From Neocallimastix lanati (nom. inval.) (lineage: Eukaryota > Neocallimastigomycota > Neocallimastigomycetes > Neocallimastigales > Neocallimastigaceae), in assembly GCA_016946835.1 (NCBI GenBank), contig JACVTC010000342.1, positions 1 to 41,845 of the forward strand: 41,845 nt of DNA, given 5' to 3'. The notes beneath the pieces are model-generated. The model worked only from the letters and a program-made list of their open reading frames with translations. It made no database searches and was not told the origin of the DNA. Both the position numbers and the translations under genes were made by a program. Positions 10,461 to 20,321 of this stretch are shown piece after piece; the first letter of the stretch is position 1; each line of letters begins with the position of its first letter.

Positions 10461-13400
10461 AATAAATAAACAAGATAAACACAGAGAATACTTTTTCAAA
10501 GACTATAATGATGCGTATAATATTGAAACAGGTAATGCATCAAGAAGTATTCTCCCATTCAACAAACCATCTTATTTTAAAGAAAATAAAAATAAACAAA
10601 ATAAAAAATTAAATGATAATAATAAAAATAAATTAACCAAAAATATTAGTACATGGACACTAGATTCTGGCACCACATACCATATGATATGTGATCCAAA
10701 TCTATTATCAAATTATAAAAAACACAATCGGAGAATTTATTTCGCCAATGGTGAATACGTTAAGTGCAGAGGAATAGGTACTTACATAGGTTATATAAAT
10801 GACAACAAAATTACTCTTAAAAATGTATTGTATGTTCCCTCATTCAAGAAAAATTTACTCTCAGTAGACTGTTTATCCGAACAAGGATACAAAACTGTTT
10901 TTTGTAAAAGAAATAATAAAAATTGTGTAATATTATTTAATAGTAAAAATAATAGAATCTGTACAACATATTCAAATTATTCCAGAACTTATATTATTTG
11001 GACTTCCAAGAATAAAATAAATTTTTATAATAATGATATCAATTGTAATAATGCCAATAGTGAAGAAGAGGAAAGTCTCTACGTATGGCATAGACGTTTG
11101 GGACATTATAATCTAGGAACACTTAGGAAAACATTAAAAAGAATATATATAAAATGTAAATGCAAGACGTGTGCGAAAACAAAATTAAAAAGTTTCCCAC
11201 ATTACCCCTCAGATAGTCGCGCTACTGAACCATTTGAATTGGTTCATATGGACACTGTTACTATTAATAGTAGGTCCATGTATGGAAATAAATACTTTGT
11301 TTCTATTTTAGATGATTACACTCGTTTTGGTTGGGTCTTATTTATCAAATCCAAACGTGATGTTTTTAACGCCTTTTTAAATTGGTATAATAACATTAAA
11401 AACATATTTAATAAAAATATTAAAAGATTACGGACTGACAATGGAACAGAGTTTACTAACAATAAAATTATAGAGTTTTGTAATATTAATGGAATTACAC
11501 ATGAGTTTTCTGTCCCTTACGAACCTCAACAAAATGGACGTATCGAAAGGTTACACGGTTCTCTCCTTCCAAATGCTAGAGCGATGTTAGAGGATGCCCG
11601 CCTTAATCATGTTTTCTGGGAGGATGCCATTAGGACAGCTAACTATATCCACAATAGGATGCCACATAGAGGTATTGATAATAATGTTCCGTATGAACTT
11701 CTTTATAATGAAAAAGTCGATTATTCAAGGTTTAGAGTCTTTGGTTGTCAAGTCTTTTTCCTTGTCCCTAAACAGTTTAGAAATAAATTAACTAACTCTT
11801 CCCTCCCAGGTATCTTTCTTGGATACGATACCAACCCAACTGCTTATAGGATTTTTGATATCACTAATAATAAAGTTGTTATTTCTCGTTCTGTTGTATT
11901 TTTTGAAGATATTCCTGGTAATGGTTCTGCTCCTCCTTCTCCTCCGGATTTAATAAATTTCACTCCTTATTATGAAATCGGGGGAAGTAATGATGATGAA
12001 GACGTTGTAGACTTTGAGGACAATAACGTAAATGATAAAAGTATAAATGAAAATAATAACAATATGGAAAATAGTACAAACAATAATGTAGATAATAATA
12101 ATAATATGAACAACAACATAAATGATAATATAAATGGGTACACAAACTATTACTACAATAATTTAGATTATCCACCTCCTAATAATTTATATTATTATAA
12201 TCCATATGCATTTGTAAATTATCCAAATAATTTCCAAAATCATTATGCTCCAAATCAATATAATTTAAATCCATATAATAATTTAAATTATTGTATTCCT
12301 CCAAATTATTATAATTATACAGCACAAAACTTTCCCTCTCCTGTTTTAAATTCTCAGAATGGACATCCCATAAATTACCAAAATCTAAACGTTTCTAATA
12401 ATTCAAATATTAATCAAAATAATTTAAATCAATTAAATTCAAATGATGTAGACCATTTAAATCAAAATAATTTAAACAATAATTCAAATCAAAATAATTC
12501 AGACAATAATGATCAATTTAACTCGAACAATTTAAATCAAGGTAATTTAAATAATTTAAATCAAGTTATTTCGAACAACAATTTAAAACAAGGCAGTCCA
12601 AATGACAACTTAAATCAAGCAATTCAAAATGATAATGTTAACAAGAATAATAGAAACAACTTAAATGACCAAACTAATTCAATTAATAATGTAAACAATA
12701 TCAATAATGTAAACCAGTTAACTCAAAATAATTCGAAATATAATAATACTAGGGTAGAAGAAATAATCAGTAAAATACCAAGAATTACAGATAATGGAGA
12801 TTATAATAAGCGTGATGGAAAATCAATTGATTTAAATAATTTAACGAATAGAAATAATAATTCAAGCTCAACATCTGGAAATTCTAATGCGGAAATTAAC
12901 CAAAATATAAACAAACAAAACATAAATAAACCATATGCAAGTAAATCAAATGTAAGTACTTCGGATAATATGAATAAAGATAAAGAAAGTATTTTATCTA
13001 AAAGAAAACATGTTGAAGAAATGAATGAAGAAGAATTAAATGATAGGAATGAAAGTAATAATTATAAGAAAAGGAGAGCAAGTAATTATTATAATTTAGT
13101 TGCATTAAATTGTAGTGAAATGGAATTACCGTTACCAAACTCGTATAAAGATATATTTGATAGACCTGATAAAGAGGAATGGTTAAAGGCAATTGAAACT
13201 GAATTAAATAACATGAAGGATATGGAAGTGTACACACTTGTTAAAGAAATTCCAAAAGGAAAGAATATAATTTCAGCTAAGTGGGTATTTAGCTATAAGA
13301 GAAATGACGTAGGTATAATTATAAGATTTAAGGCGAGGTTAGTTGCTCGCGGTTTTACTCAAATTTATGGAATAGACTATATAGAAACATTCTCACCTAC

Positions 13401-14658
13401 TTTAAAGCAAGATTCGTTAAGAGTCATTATAGCAATTTCAATTTATTATGGTTTTGAAATTTATCAAATTGATATTAAAGCGGCATATTTAAATGCTGAC
13501 TTAGAGGAAGAATTATATATGGAAATACCTGAAGGTAGTGAAGATTATGGTAAAGGCTATTGGAAGTTGAACAAAGCGATTTATGGCTTAAAACAAGCTG
13601 GTCGTATGTGGAATAATAAATTAGATAGTGTTCTTACTGAAATAGGTTTTGAAAGATTAAAGAGCGAACCATGTGTTTATATATTGAAAGATAAGAATAA
13701 GAATATTATTTGTATAATTGCTATTTATGTTGATGATATCCTAATTTCTGGAAAGAAAAGTGTTATAGATAGAATTAAATTAGAAATTAAAGACAAATTC
13801 AATTTAAGTGACTTAGGAATGGTTGATTTCATAATAGGAATCAAATTTATTAAATGCAAGGATGGTTATATTATGCATCAAATACAATATTTAAATGATA
13901 TCTTAGATAGATTTGACATTGATAAATACAATGCGATATCAAATATGATGTATACTGAAAATGAGAAATTAAGAGAAACAAAGTTTGATAAAACTACATA
14001 TATGCAGGCTGTAGGATGCTTACTATATTTAGCTATGGGAACAAGACCAGATATTATGTATGCGACAAGTAAAGCTACTAGAAAGAATCAAGATCCTACT
14101 CTCGAAGATTGGATGAATGTTATCAAGATTTTTAGATACTTAAAAGGTACAAAACATTATGGTTTAAAGATTACTAAAGACATTAATATAAGAGTATATG
14201 TAGACGCAGATCTAGGTGGTGATAGAGAGACAAAAAGATCAACTACTGGTTTCGTAATATTTATGGGTTCAGCTCCTGTGACATGGTATTCAAAGTTGCA
14301 ACACTGCGTAGCTATATCTACCGCTGAAAGTGAATATTATAGTCTGAATGAATGTGCTTTGAAATGTATGTGGTTAAGAAATTTACTGAATGAATTAGGC
14401 ATAAAAATTGATTGTATAACAATTAACATTGATAATAGAGCTGCAATTTATAATAGTAAGAATGAAACAATTAATCCAAAATCAAGACACATAGATTTGA
14501 GATATCATAAAATAAGAGAATTGATAAAAGAAGATAAAATAGACCTCAAGTATATCAAATCACAATACAATATTGCAGACGGTTTTACCAAATACCTTAA
14601 TGGTACTTTAACGAAAAAATTCAAGAACTCTTTACTATACAAAATTTATGAATATTAA
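10138..14658 (+). CDS. pol: copia Pol polyprotein (protease, integrase, RT, RNase H)
   Basis: Open for 1506 codons in the +1 frame relative to gag. The first ~100 codons overlap gag out of frame and are probably not translated as such; true Pol likely begins by +1 frameshifting near the gag end, with GGG AGG C at 10422-10428 a candidate. Protease DSG starts at residue 176. Integrase has HX3-4H (from H318) and CX2C zinc ligands and the triad D372, D434, E470, giving DD35E. An Asn-rich linker fills roughly 640-950. Reverse transcriptase has RFKARLVARGFTQ, IDIKAAYLNA and YVDD (D1199/D1200). RNase H has D1356, the TAESEY block near 1396-1400, NIDNRAAI and KSRHIDLRYHKIRE. Every catalytic residue I looked for is present. 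The stop lies 13 bp before the 3' LTR. Confidence 0.93.
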   Translation: MFQILIRQMFKVIIPIKTIVIIIINIIIKIIKIILNVGVVVKKVTIKVNVIIERILIKIIITIITNIIKINLIIIEIIIKIIIIINITKMIKTMMGGETRCLNSTVNEINKQDKHREYFFKDYNDAYNIETGNASRSILPFNKPSYFKENKNKQNKKLNDNNKNKLTKNISTWTLDSGTTYHMICDPNLLSNYKKHNRRIYFANGEYVKCRGIGTYIGYINDNKITLKNVLYVPSFKKNLLSVDCLSEQGYKTVFCKRNNKNCVILFNSKNNRICTTYSNYSRTYIIWTSKNKINFYNNDINCNNANSEEEESLYVWHRRLGHYNLGTLRKTLKRIYIKCKCKTCAKTKLKSFPHYPSDSRATEPFELVHMDTVTINSRSMYGNKYFVSILDDYTRFGWVLFIKSKRDVFNAFLNWYNNIKNIFNKNIKRLRTDNGTEFTNNKIIEFCNINGITHEFSVPYEPQQNGRIERLHGSLLPNARAMLEDARLNHVFWEDAIRTANYIHNRMPHRGIDNNVPYELLYNEKVDYSRFRVFGCQVFFLVPKQFRNKLTNSSLPGIFLGYDTNPTAYRIFDITNNKVVISRSVVFFEDIPGNGSAPPSPPDLINFTPYYEIGGSNDDEDVVDFEDNNVNDKSINENNNNMENSTNNNVDNNNNMNNNINDNINGYTNYYYNNLDYPPPNNLYYYNPYAFVNYPNNFQNHYAPNQYNLNPYNNLNYCIPPNYYNYTAQNFPSPVLNSQNGHPINYQNLNVSNNSNINQNNLNQLNSNDVDHLNQNNLNNNSNQNNSDNNDQFNSNNLNQGNLNNLNQVISNNNLKQGSPNDNLNQAIQNDNVNKNNRNNLNDQTNSINNVNNINNVNQLTQNNSKYNNTRVEEIISKIPRITDNGDYNKRDGKSIDLNNLTNRNNNSSSTSGNSNAEINQNINKQNINKPYASKSNVSTSDNMNKDKESILSKRKHVEEMNEEELNDRNESNNYKKRRASNYYNLVALNCSEMELPLPNSYKDIFDRPDKEEWLKAIETELNNMKDMEVYTLVKEIPKGKNIISAKWVFSYKRNDVGIIIRFKARLVARGFTQIYGIDYIETFSPTLKQDSLRVIIAISIYYGFEIYQIDIKAAYLNADLEEELYMEIPEGSEDYGKGYWKLNKAIYGLKQAGRMWNNKLDSVLTEIGFERLKSEPCVYILKDKNKNIICIIAIYVDDILISGKKSVIDRIKLEIKDKFNLSDLGMVDFIIGIKFIKCKDGYIMHQIQYLNDILDRFDIDKYNAISNMMYTENEKLRETKFDKTTYMQAVGCLLYLAMGTRPDIMYATSKATRKNQDPTLEDWMNVIKIFRYLKGTKHYGLKITKDINIRVYVDADLGGDRETKRSTTGFVIFMGSAPVTWYSKLQHCVAISTAESEYYSLNECALKCMWLRNLLNELGIKIDCITINIDNRAAIYNSKNETINPKSRHIDLRYHKIRELIKEDKIDLKYIKSQYNIADGFTKYLNGTLTKKFKNSLLYKIYEY
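10422..10428 (+). promoter_or_regulatory. candidate +1 ribosomal frameshift site
   Basis: GGG AGG C is in the gag frame and resembles the Ty1 arrangement, where a slow AGG codon with a C after it lets the P-site tRNA slip forward by one base. It lies 30 bases before the gag stop codon. Only the overlap and frame relation are certain; the exact site is a guess. Confidence 0.35.
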
Positions 14659-14660
14659 AC

Positions 14661-14671
14661 TTACGGGGGAA
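14661..14671 (+). promoter_or_regulatory. polypurine tract
   Basis: TTACGGGGGAA directly precedes the 3' LTR. The purine run GGGGGAA primes plus-strand DNA synthesis. The deleted element at 1421-2677 has GAGGGGAA in the same position. Confidence 0.85.
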
Positions 14672-14910
14672 TGTTAGAAATTAAGTTTAATATTACACAA
14701 GTATAAATAATATAAATAATATAATGTATATAGTATAACATAGATATATGAGCTAGCGTACGTAATAGTGGCGTAAAATAAGTTATATGATATATGTAAT
14801 AAATGTATGTGAATCATGTGTAAATGTAATAGTATAAAATACATGTAAAATTAAAATTTAATGTATGTACACCTTTGATATTTATTAATAAAGTTATATA
14901 TTTCACAACA
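14672..14910 (+). repeat. 3' LTR of the copia element
   Basis: 239 bp, TGTTAGAAAT to TTCACAACA, followed by the target duplication TAATT. Confidence 0.95.
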
Positions 14911-14915
14911 TAATT

Positions 14916-15566
14916 ACATAAAAATAAATTAATTAATCACTTGATTAATTATCATAGGATTTATAAAATGATCCAGAAATAACGTGATATAAGATAAATT
15001 TATGTAACATCATAAATTCTATAAAATACATAAAATTAATGTAAACATAAAATTTATATCATAAATTTTATGTTATGTAAATAATTTATAAATTAATTAA
15101 GTTTTATTTTATTTCATTTTTAATTATTTTTATTATATTTTTATTATATTTTTTATATGTTCTAATTATTATAAATATTTTATTATTTATATTATACTTT
15201 TTATAATATTCAACTAAATATTTAATTCTTATTATTTTAAAATAGTTTATAATTAAAGAGTATTATATAAAGAATACTTTTTCTTTATATTTATTCTTTG
15301 TAATTTTGCAGTTTTGCAAATTGCCATTCTTGCTATTCAAACAGTAAAAAATATTATAACAAATTGCCAAAATAAATATATTTTATTAGTAAAATTAGTT
15401 TAATGATATTTAATATGAATTTATAAAAATTATTAGTTATTTAAATAAATTTTAATTATAAAATAAATAAATAAATATTTAATAAATAATTAAATAAAAT
15501 TATATTATATTAATAAATTTCATAAATGAATTATATAACTTCTCCCAGTAAGAGAGTGAACCAAGG
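14916..15566. other. continuation of the DNA split by copia; LTR-like, no gene
   Basis: The left part matches 6385-6530, so it is repeat DNA continuous with 9040-9070 before copia inserted. No coding frame. Ends at CCAAGG before the next LTR-like border. Confidence 0.4.
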
Positions 15567-15715
15567 TGTACTTTATCAAATAACATTAATTAATAATTAC
15601 TATGTGACATAATTAATAAAATTATTTATAAAATTTTATAAAATAATAAACTTTAAATATTAATTTTTTAATAAAGAATAATAATTATTTTGAAAAATAA
15701 TTATAATTCTTTACA
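15567..15715. mobile_element. short LTR-like fragment
   Basis: TGTACTTTATC to AATTCTTTACA, about 149 bp, bounded by CAAGG on the left and CAAAG on the right. The ends look like LTR edges but the length suggests truncation. Confidence 0.35.
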
Positions 15716-15720
15716 CAAAG

Positions 15721-16700
15721 TGTAATAATTTAATTAAAAAATTATAATTAAATTATTAATCATTAATATTAGCTCTAACTGCTAATATTAAAGGTTTAGA
15801 AAAGAATCATACTTACCTATGGTTCTTTCTAATTATCGAGTTTATTATAACGAATTATAATAGACGAAACACTAAAATTGATAAAGAAAAGTTTTAATTA
15901 TAAAATCTGTTTTATTAAAATAATTTGTTTTATTATTTATTAGAAATTTTAAATGTTAAAACTATTGTTATTATTATTATATTATAATTGTTATAATAAT
16001 AACTCTTGATTTCTCAAAGAGAACTCAAGAGCCTTATTTATACTTTTTTGTCAAAATAAGGTTAAAATCAAAAGGGGTTCTAATCTTAACAAATCTCTTA
16101 TCTAGGAAAAGACTAGAAGAAAAACCTAGATAAGTTTTTTGATCGATATTCTATCCATATCGATCATCGCGTTAATTAAGTAAAACCGATTACTTTTAAG
16201 AAGTAATTGGAAAAACCTTAATTAACCGATTACTTAATCTAATATAATGATCGAAAATAAAAGAATAAAATAATGAAAATTATTTCGATCATAAAATTTA
16301 AAATTTAATCTATTTAGTTCTATTTTATAGAATTTTACATAAAAAATATAAAACAATACATTAATAATAAAATACATGATTAATACAATACAGAATACAT
16401 GATAGAATACAGAATAGTGTTTTAGTTTATGATTTAATAAGTGAGAGAAAACTAAAACTAATAAATTTAATAATTAAGTGAATAATTAAATAAATTTAAT
16501 ATTATTTTAAATGTATAAAAATTATTTAATTAAATAAATTTTTTAATATTAAACTAAATAAAATTTTAATATATAATTAAATAAATTATTAATTATAATT
16601 AAGTGTATAAATGAAATATGAGTTAAATAAAAGTTATATTAATTATAACCTAACTAAGAAAATATAATTATTTTGTTAAAAATAATTATAGATTCTTACA
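15721..16700 (+). mobile_element. solo LTR, 'TGTAATAAT...TTCTTACA' family
   Basis: About 980 bp. Flanked by CAAAG on both sides (15716-15720 and 16701-16705), consistent with a 5-bp target duplication. Its right three quarters are the reverse complement of the LTR at 17394-18269. Strand sign is arbitrary, relative to that copy. Confidence 0.65.
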
Positions 16701-16705
16701 CAAAG

Positions 16706-17385
16706 TGTAAGAATATAGATTTATTTCTTATAAAATAATCTATCTTCTTATTTAATTAATTTATATTTCATTTATATTTCAATATTTATTAACATGTAAA
16801 AAATATATTAATTTATCCAAATTAATATATTGAAAAATAATGTAAACAAATTTGTTGTAATGTATTAATTACTTAAAAATATTATTTAAATTTTATTATT
16901 TCAATTAGTTGATAATTAATAAGATTTTAGTAATCGGTTAATTAATTTTTTCCCCAATATTATTATGATTGGGTTTTTATTAATTAATACGATGATTAAT
17001 ATATTAGAATATTAATCGAAGTTATTCAGGTTTTTCTACTAATCTTTTCCTGAATATCAATTTGTTAAGATTAGATACCTTTATTTGATTTGTTAACTTT
17101 ATCTTATCTATTTTATTTATTTAATAATTACATCTATTTAATAATTTCATCTATTAAAATAATTATAAATAAAAAAGTATAAAAGAACTCAAATTTCTTT
17201 GATTAAAGAAATTAGAGTTATTATTATATAATGCTATATAATAAATTAAAAGAAAAAAAAAGTCTTTTTGTTTATTTTAATATTTAGTGTTTATAATAAA
17301 TCTATATAAAGTTAAGTATAAATTTTTATATCTTAAAATATTAATAATCTAGTTATAGTTTGTATATTATAAATAGATTATTACA
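16706..17385 (-). mobile_element. solo LTR, reverse copy of 30863-31542
   Basis: 680 bp, TGTAAGAATATAG to GATTATTACA. It is the reverse complement of the 680-bp LTR next to tRNA-Cys copy 2, with few differences seen. The left flank CAAAG and right flank AAAAG agree in four of five bases. Strand sign is relative to the other copy. Confidence 0.75.
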
Positions 17386-17393
17386 AAAAGGTT

Positions 17394-18269
17394 TGTAAGA
17401 ATCTATAATTATTTGTTAGCAAATAATTATATTTTCTTAGTTAAGTTATTATAACTATAACTTTATTTAATTACATATAATATTTATTAAATTTATTTAA
17501 TTTAATTTTAAATATTCATTAATTTAACAAAATTTATTTAATTTTAAATAATATATTTACAATATGCTAAATTCTCTACTGTAACTAATGTATTTTGTAT
17601 TGTATTTTATTCTGTATTTTATAATGTATTCTGTATTTTATAATGTATTCTGTATTTTATTAACTATTTAATTTTATATTTTTAATATAAGGATAAATTA
17701 TATGATCGAAATATCTTTTATTATTTTATTCTTTTATTTTCGATCATTAGATTGGAAAATCGGTTAATTAAGATTTTTTCCAATTACTTTTTAGAAGTAA
17801 TCGGTTTTACTTAATTAATGCGATGATCGATATGGATAGAATATCGATCGAAAACTTATCTAGGTTTTTCTATCTAATCTTTTCCTAGATAAGAGATTTG
17901 TTAAGATTAGAAAACCCTTTCTTATTTAACCTTATTTTCATAAAAAAATATAAATAAGGCTCTTGAGTTCTCTTTGAGAAATCAAGAGTTATTATTATAA
18001 AAAACATAGTTATAATAGTAACATTTTTATATTTTTAACTTTAATAAATTAATAAAAATATTTTATTCAAAAACATATTTTTAAAATCAATTTATACAAA
18101 CAATTCTTCTCTTACTTTTTGTATTATTATTATAATTAATTTTATAATAAACTCTACTCTAAAGGTAAAAAAAAAATTTATTTTATTTTATTTTCTCAAC
18201 TTAATGAATTAGTCGTTAAGTTGTAGTTAATAATTCTATTTTGAGTTAGTTCTTAATAGAATTATTACA
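17394..18269 (-). mobile_element. solo LTR, inverted relative to 15721-16700
   Basis: About 876 bp, TGTAAGAATC to GAATTATTACA. It shares in reverse order 'tctaatcttttcctagataa', 'aaatcaagagttattatta' and the AAAGTAATCGG-type block with the LTR at 15721-16700. The spacer to the next LTR is AGGTTA. Confidence 0.65.
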
Positions 18270-18275
18270 AGGTTA

Positions 18276-18588
18276 TGTTAAGGTTTTAGAGAATTAAATA
18301 AAAATAAAGTAAGAAACACAAATTTTATTTATTTATTTATTTATTTTATTTATTTTATTAAATTTTACTTGATTTTATTTGATGATTTTTAAAAATTAGT
18401 AGCAAAATTTACAACTATTTATACTTTTTTTTCAAGGCATAAAAGTTGTTCTTGCCACTAAATTACATTTTATTATTATTTTTCTTTTTATATATAAAAA
18501 CTATTAAATTTAAATTGATTTTTATAATCAATTATATAAAATTTAATTATAACAATATAAATAAAATACATTTATAATATTAATAAAA

Positions 18589-18630
<42 letters not shown>

Positions 18631-19770
18631 CTATCTAAAATATTACTAATAAGAATTTATTTAATTGGCTAAAATTTTTATTACAATCTGTTAAAATATT
18701 CAAATAAAAATAAAAATACTATTCTAATATAAAGGTTTTTAATAAAATAAAATATTTGTCAATATAAAATAAAACATTTCGATATAAAATTTTATAATAA
18801 AAGTTAAAATATAATATATAAATTTTTAATTATCAATATATAAAAATATTATTAATACAAATTTTCATTATTAATATAAAAATAAAAAAAGTAAGATTTA
18901 TTATTAATATTGCTAATATAAGTTTTAAATATATAAAAATATTACTATTAATATAAGATTTAATATAAAATTATAAAGTTTAATATAATTTTTGATTTAA
19001 TTTTTAATCTTTGAATTTAAAAATTTATTAAAGTACAAAAATAATGTACACATAATGTATTAGAAATATGTCAAAGTTTTAAGATAATTTGGTCTTAACG
19101 ATTAGGTCAAGATGCCAAATTATAGTAATTAATTAATAATTTAATTTTACTCTTATTTAAACATATTGTTATTAGTAAATTTTATAATTAAGTTTTTATT
19201 TAAAAATATAAATTTTATTTAATCTTAATAATATTTTATTACGTTATTATTTTATATAATTATTACTATAATTTAAATTACAATAATCCTACAAAGGATT
19301 AATCAAAAGATTTAAACATGTATTTATATAAAATAATTAATTATTAAAATATTAATTATTAATATGAATATGTAAATAATATTAATATAAGTTTGATATT
19401 GATAATATAAAGTTAGATAATAATATAAATATTTAATATAAATAAAATATAAGAATCAAATATTGCTAAATATTATATTTTATAATTAAAATATAATATG
19501 TAGAAATTAATTTAATGACAATCACGTGTTTACATTATTTAATATATATTAAATTCAATATGTTAATAATATTTAGTAATTAGTTGGCCTAGACTAATTC
19601 CTAAATATTTTAATAATAATTATTATAATATTAATTATTAATATTGAAATTCAAATAACTGAATTATTGAAATTGAAATTGAAATTGAATTAAATGGAAA
19701 TTCAATTATTATCTTAACAAAATAAATCGTAGATTTAATTAAGAATGCATTATTTAGTACATTCTTATCA
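18276..19770. mobile_element. solo LTR carrying a nested solo LTR, nearest tRNA-Cys copy 1
   Basis: TGTTAAGGTTTTAGAG to CATTCTTATCA. Without the nested insert it is about 839 bp, matching the 808-bp copy at 7492-8299. Its right end lies 13 bp from the mature 5' end of tRNA-Cys. GTTA is seen on both flanks. A T-run at about 18591-18625 is a length polymorphism relative to the other copy. Confidence 0.75.
19069..19719 (+). mobile_element. nested solo LTR with AAATA target duplication
   Basis: 651 bp, TGTCAAAGTTTTAAG to ATCTTAACA, with AAATA at 19064-19068 and 19720-19724. The paralogue at 8249-8253 has a single AAATA and no insert, which proves the borders. A reverse copy lies at 35120-35801. 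Strand sign is relative to that copy. Confidence 0.92.
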
Positions 19771-19783
19771 GTTACTATCAGAA

Positions 19784-19855
19784 GGGGTGTTAGCTCAGTG
19801 GTAGAGCAATTGACTGCAGATCAATAGGTCTTCGGTTCAAATCCGGAACGCCCCT
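19784..19855 (+). tRNA. tRNA-Cys (GCA), copy 1
   Basis: 72 nt. Acceptor GGGGTGT pairs with ACGCCCC (one G-U). The anticodon stem ATTGA/TCAAT encloses loop CTGCAGA, so the anticodon is GCA. The T-arm has GGTTCAAATCC. Discriminator U73 is the known identity base of tRNA-Cys. No intron. It is followed after 12 nt by tRNA-Gly, with no T4 terminator between them. Confidence 0.97.
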
Positions 19856-19867
19856 GTCTTATTGTTA

Positions 19868-19938
19868 GCGTTAATAGTACAGAGGTAGAATATTTGCCTT
19901 CCAAGCAAATGGCCCGGGTTCGATTCCCGGTTAACGCA
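19868..19938 (+). tRNA. tRNA-Gly (UCC), copy 1
   Basis: 71 nt. Acceptor GCGTTAA pairs with TTAACGC, discriminator A. The anticodon stem TTTGC/GCAAA encloses loop CTTCCAA, giving anticodon UCC. The T-arm is CCCGG-TTCGATT-CCCGG. A T8 run follows at once. Probably the second member of a dicistronic Pol III transcript. Confidence 0.97.
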
Positions 19939-19946
19939 TTTTTTTT
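19939..19946 (+). terminator. Pol III T-run terminator
   Basis: T8 directly after tRNA-Gly; the first T-run of four or more after the start of tRNA-Cys. Confidence 0.85.
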
Positions 19947-20321
19947 AAAAAAAATTTGATAATCGTTATTACTACTATTAGAACTAGAACTTAATTCTAT
20001 ATTATTCGTATCTGTAATAGCAGGTGTTTACACTACTATTTGATATTTGTATATATTTAGTAATTAAAAATAATTTTTTTTTTATAAAGAATTTCAATAG
20101 CAATAAAAATATTTCATTTGTGATACTAAAGAAAAAAAAATTTTTTTTTTTTGAACAAGGAAGAGAATACACTTCCAAGTGCCTTTTTAATTAAATAATT
20201 ATACTTTTAAGTATTACATTTTTTTTTTAAAAAAAATACGTAATATATTTAAAAATAAAAAAAATAAAACCTATGTAAAAATATTAAGTAAAATAAAAAA
20301 AAAATAATAAAAAAATAAAAG

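Larger units (their letters stand above)
9071..14910 (+). mobile_element. complete Ty1/copia LTR retrotransposon
   Basis: 5840 bp, LTR to LTR, with the 5-bp target duplication TAATT at 9066-9070 and 14911-14915. The LTRs (9071-9309 and 14672-14910) are both 239 bp and I see no difference between them, so the insertion is recent. The internal order is primer-binding site, 78-nt poly(A) leader, gag, pol (protease, integrase, Asn-rich linker, reverse transcriptase, RNase H), polypurine tract. Integrase before reverse transcriptase defines copia. The paralogous empty site near 6381-6412 reads straight through TAATT into ACATAAAAATAAATT, confirming the borders. No inactivating stop is visible in gag or pol. 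Confidence 0.95.

Noticed and set aside
10143-10499. Minus-strand open frame over the gag end
   Set aside because: Complement of Asn-codon repeats in gag; Ile-rich with no protein-like features. The same applies to frames at 11960-12175 and 12998-13237, and to the plus-strand frame at 11594-11791 inside integrase.
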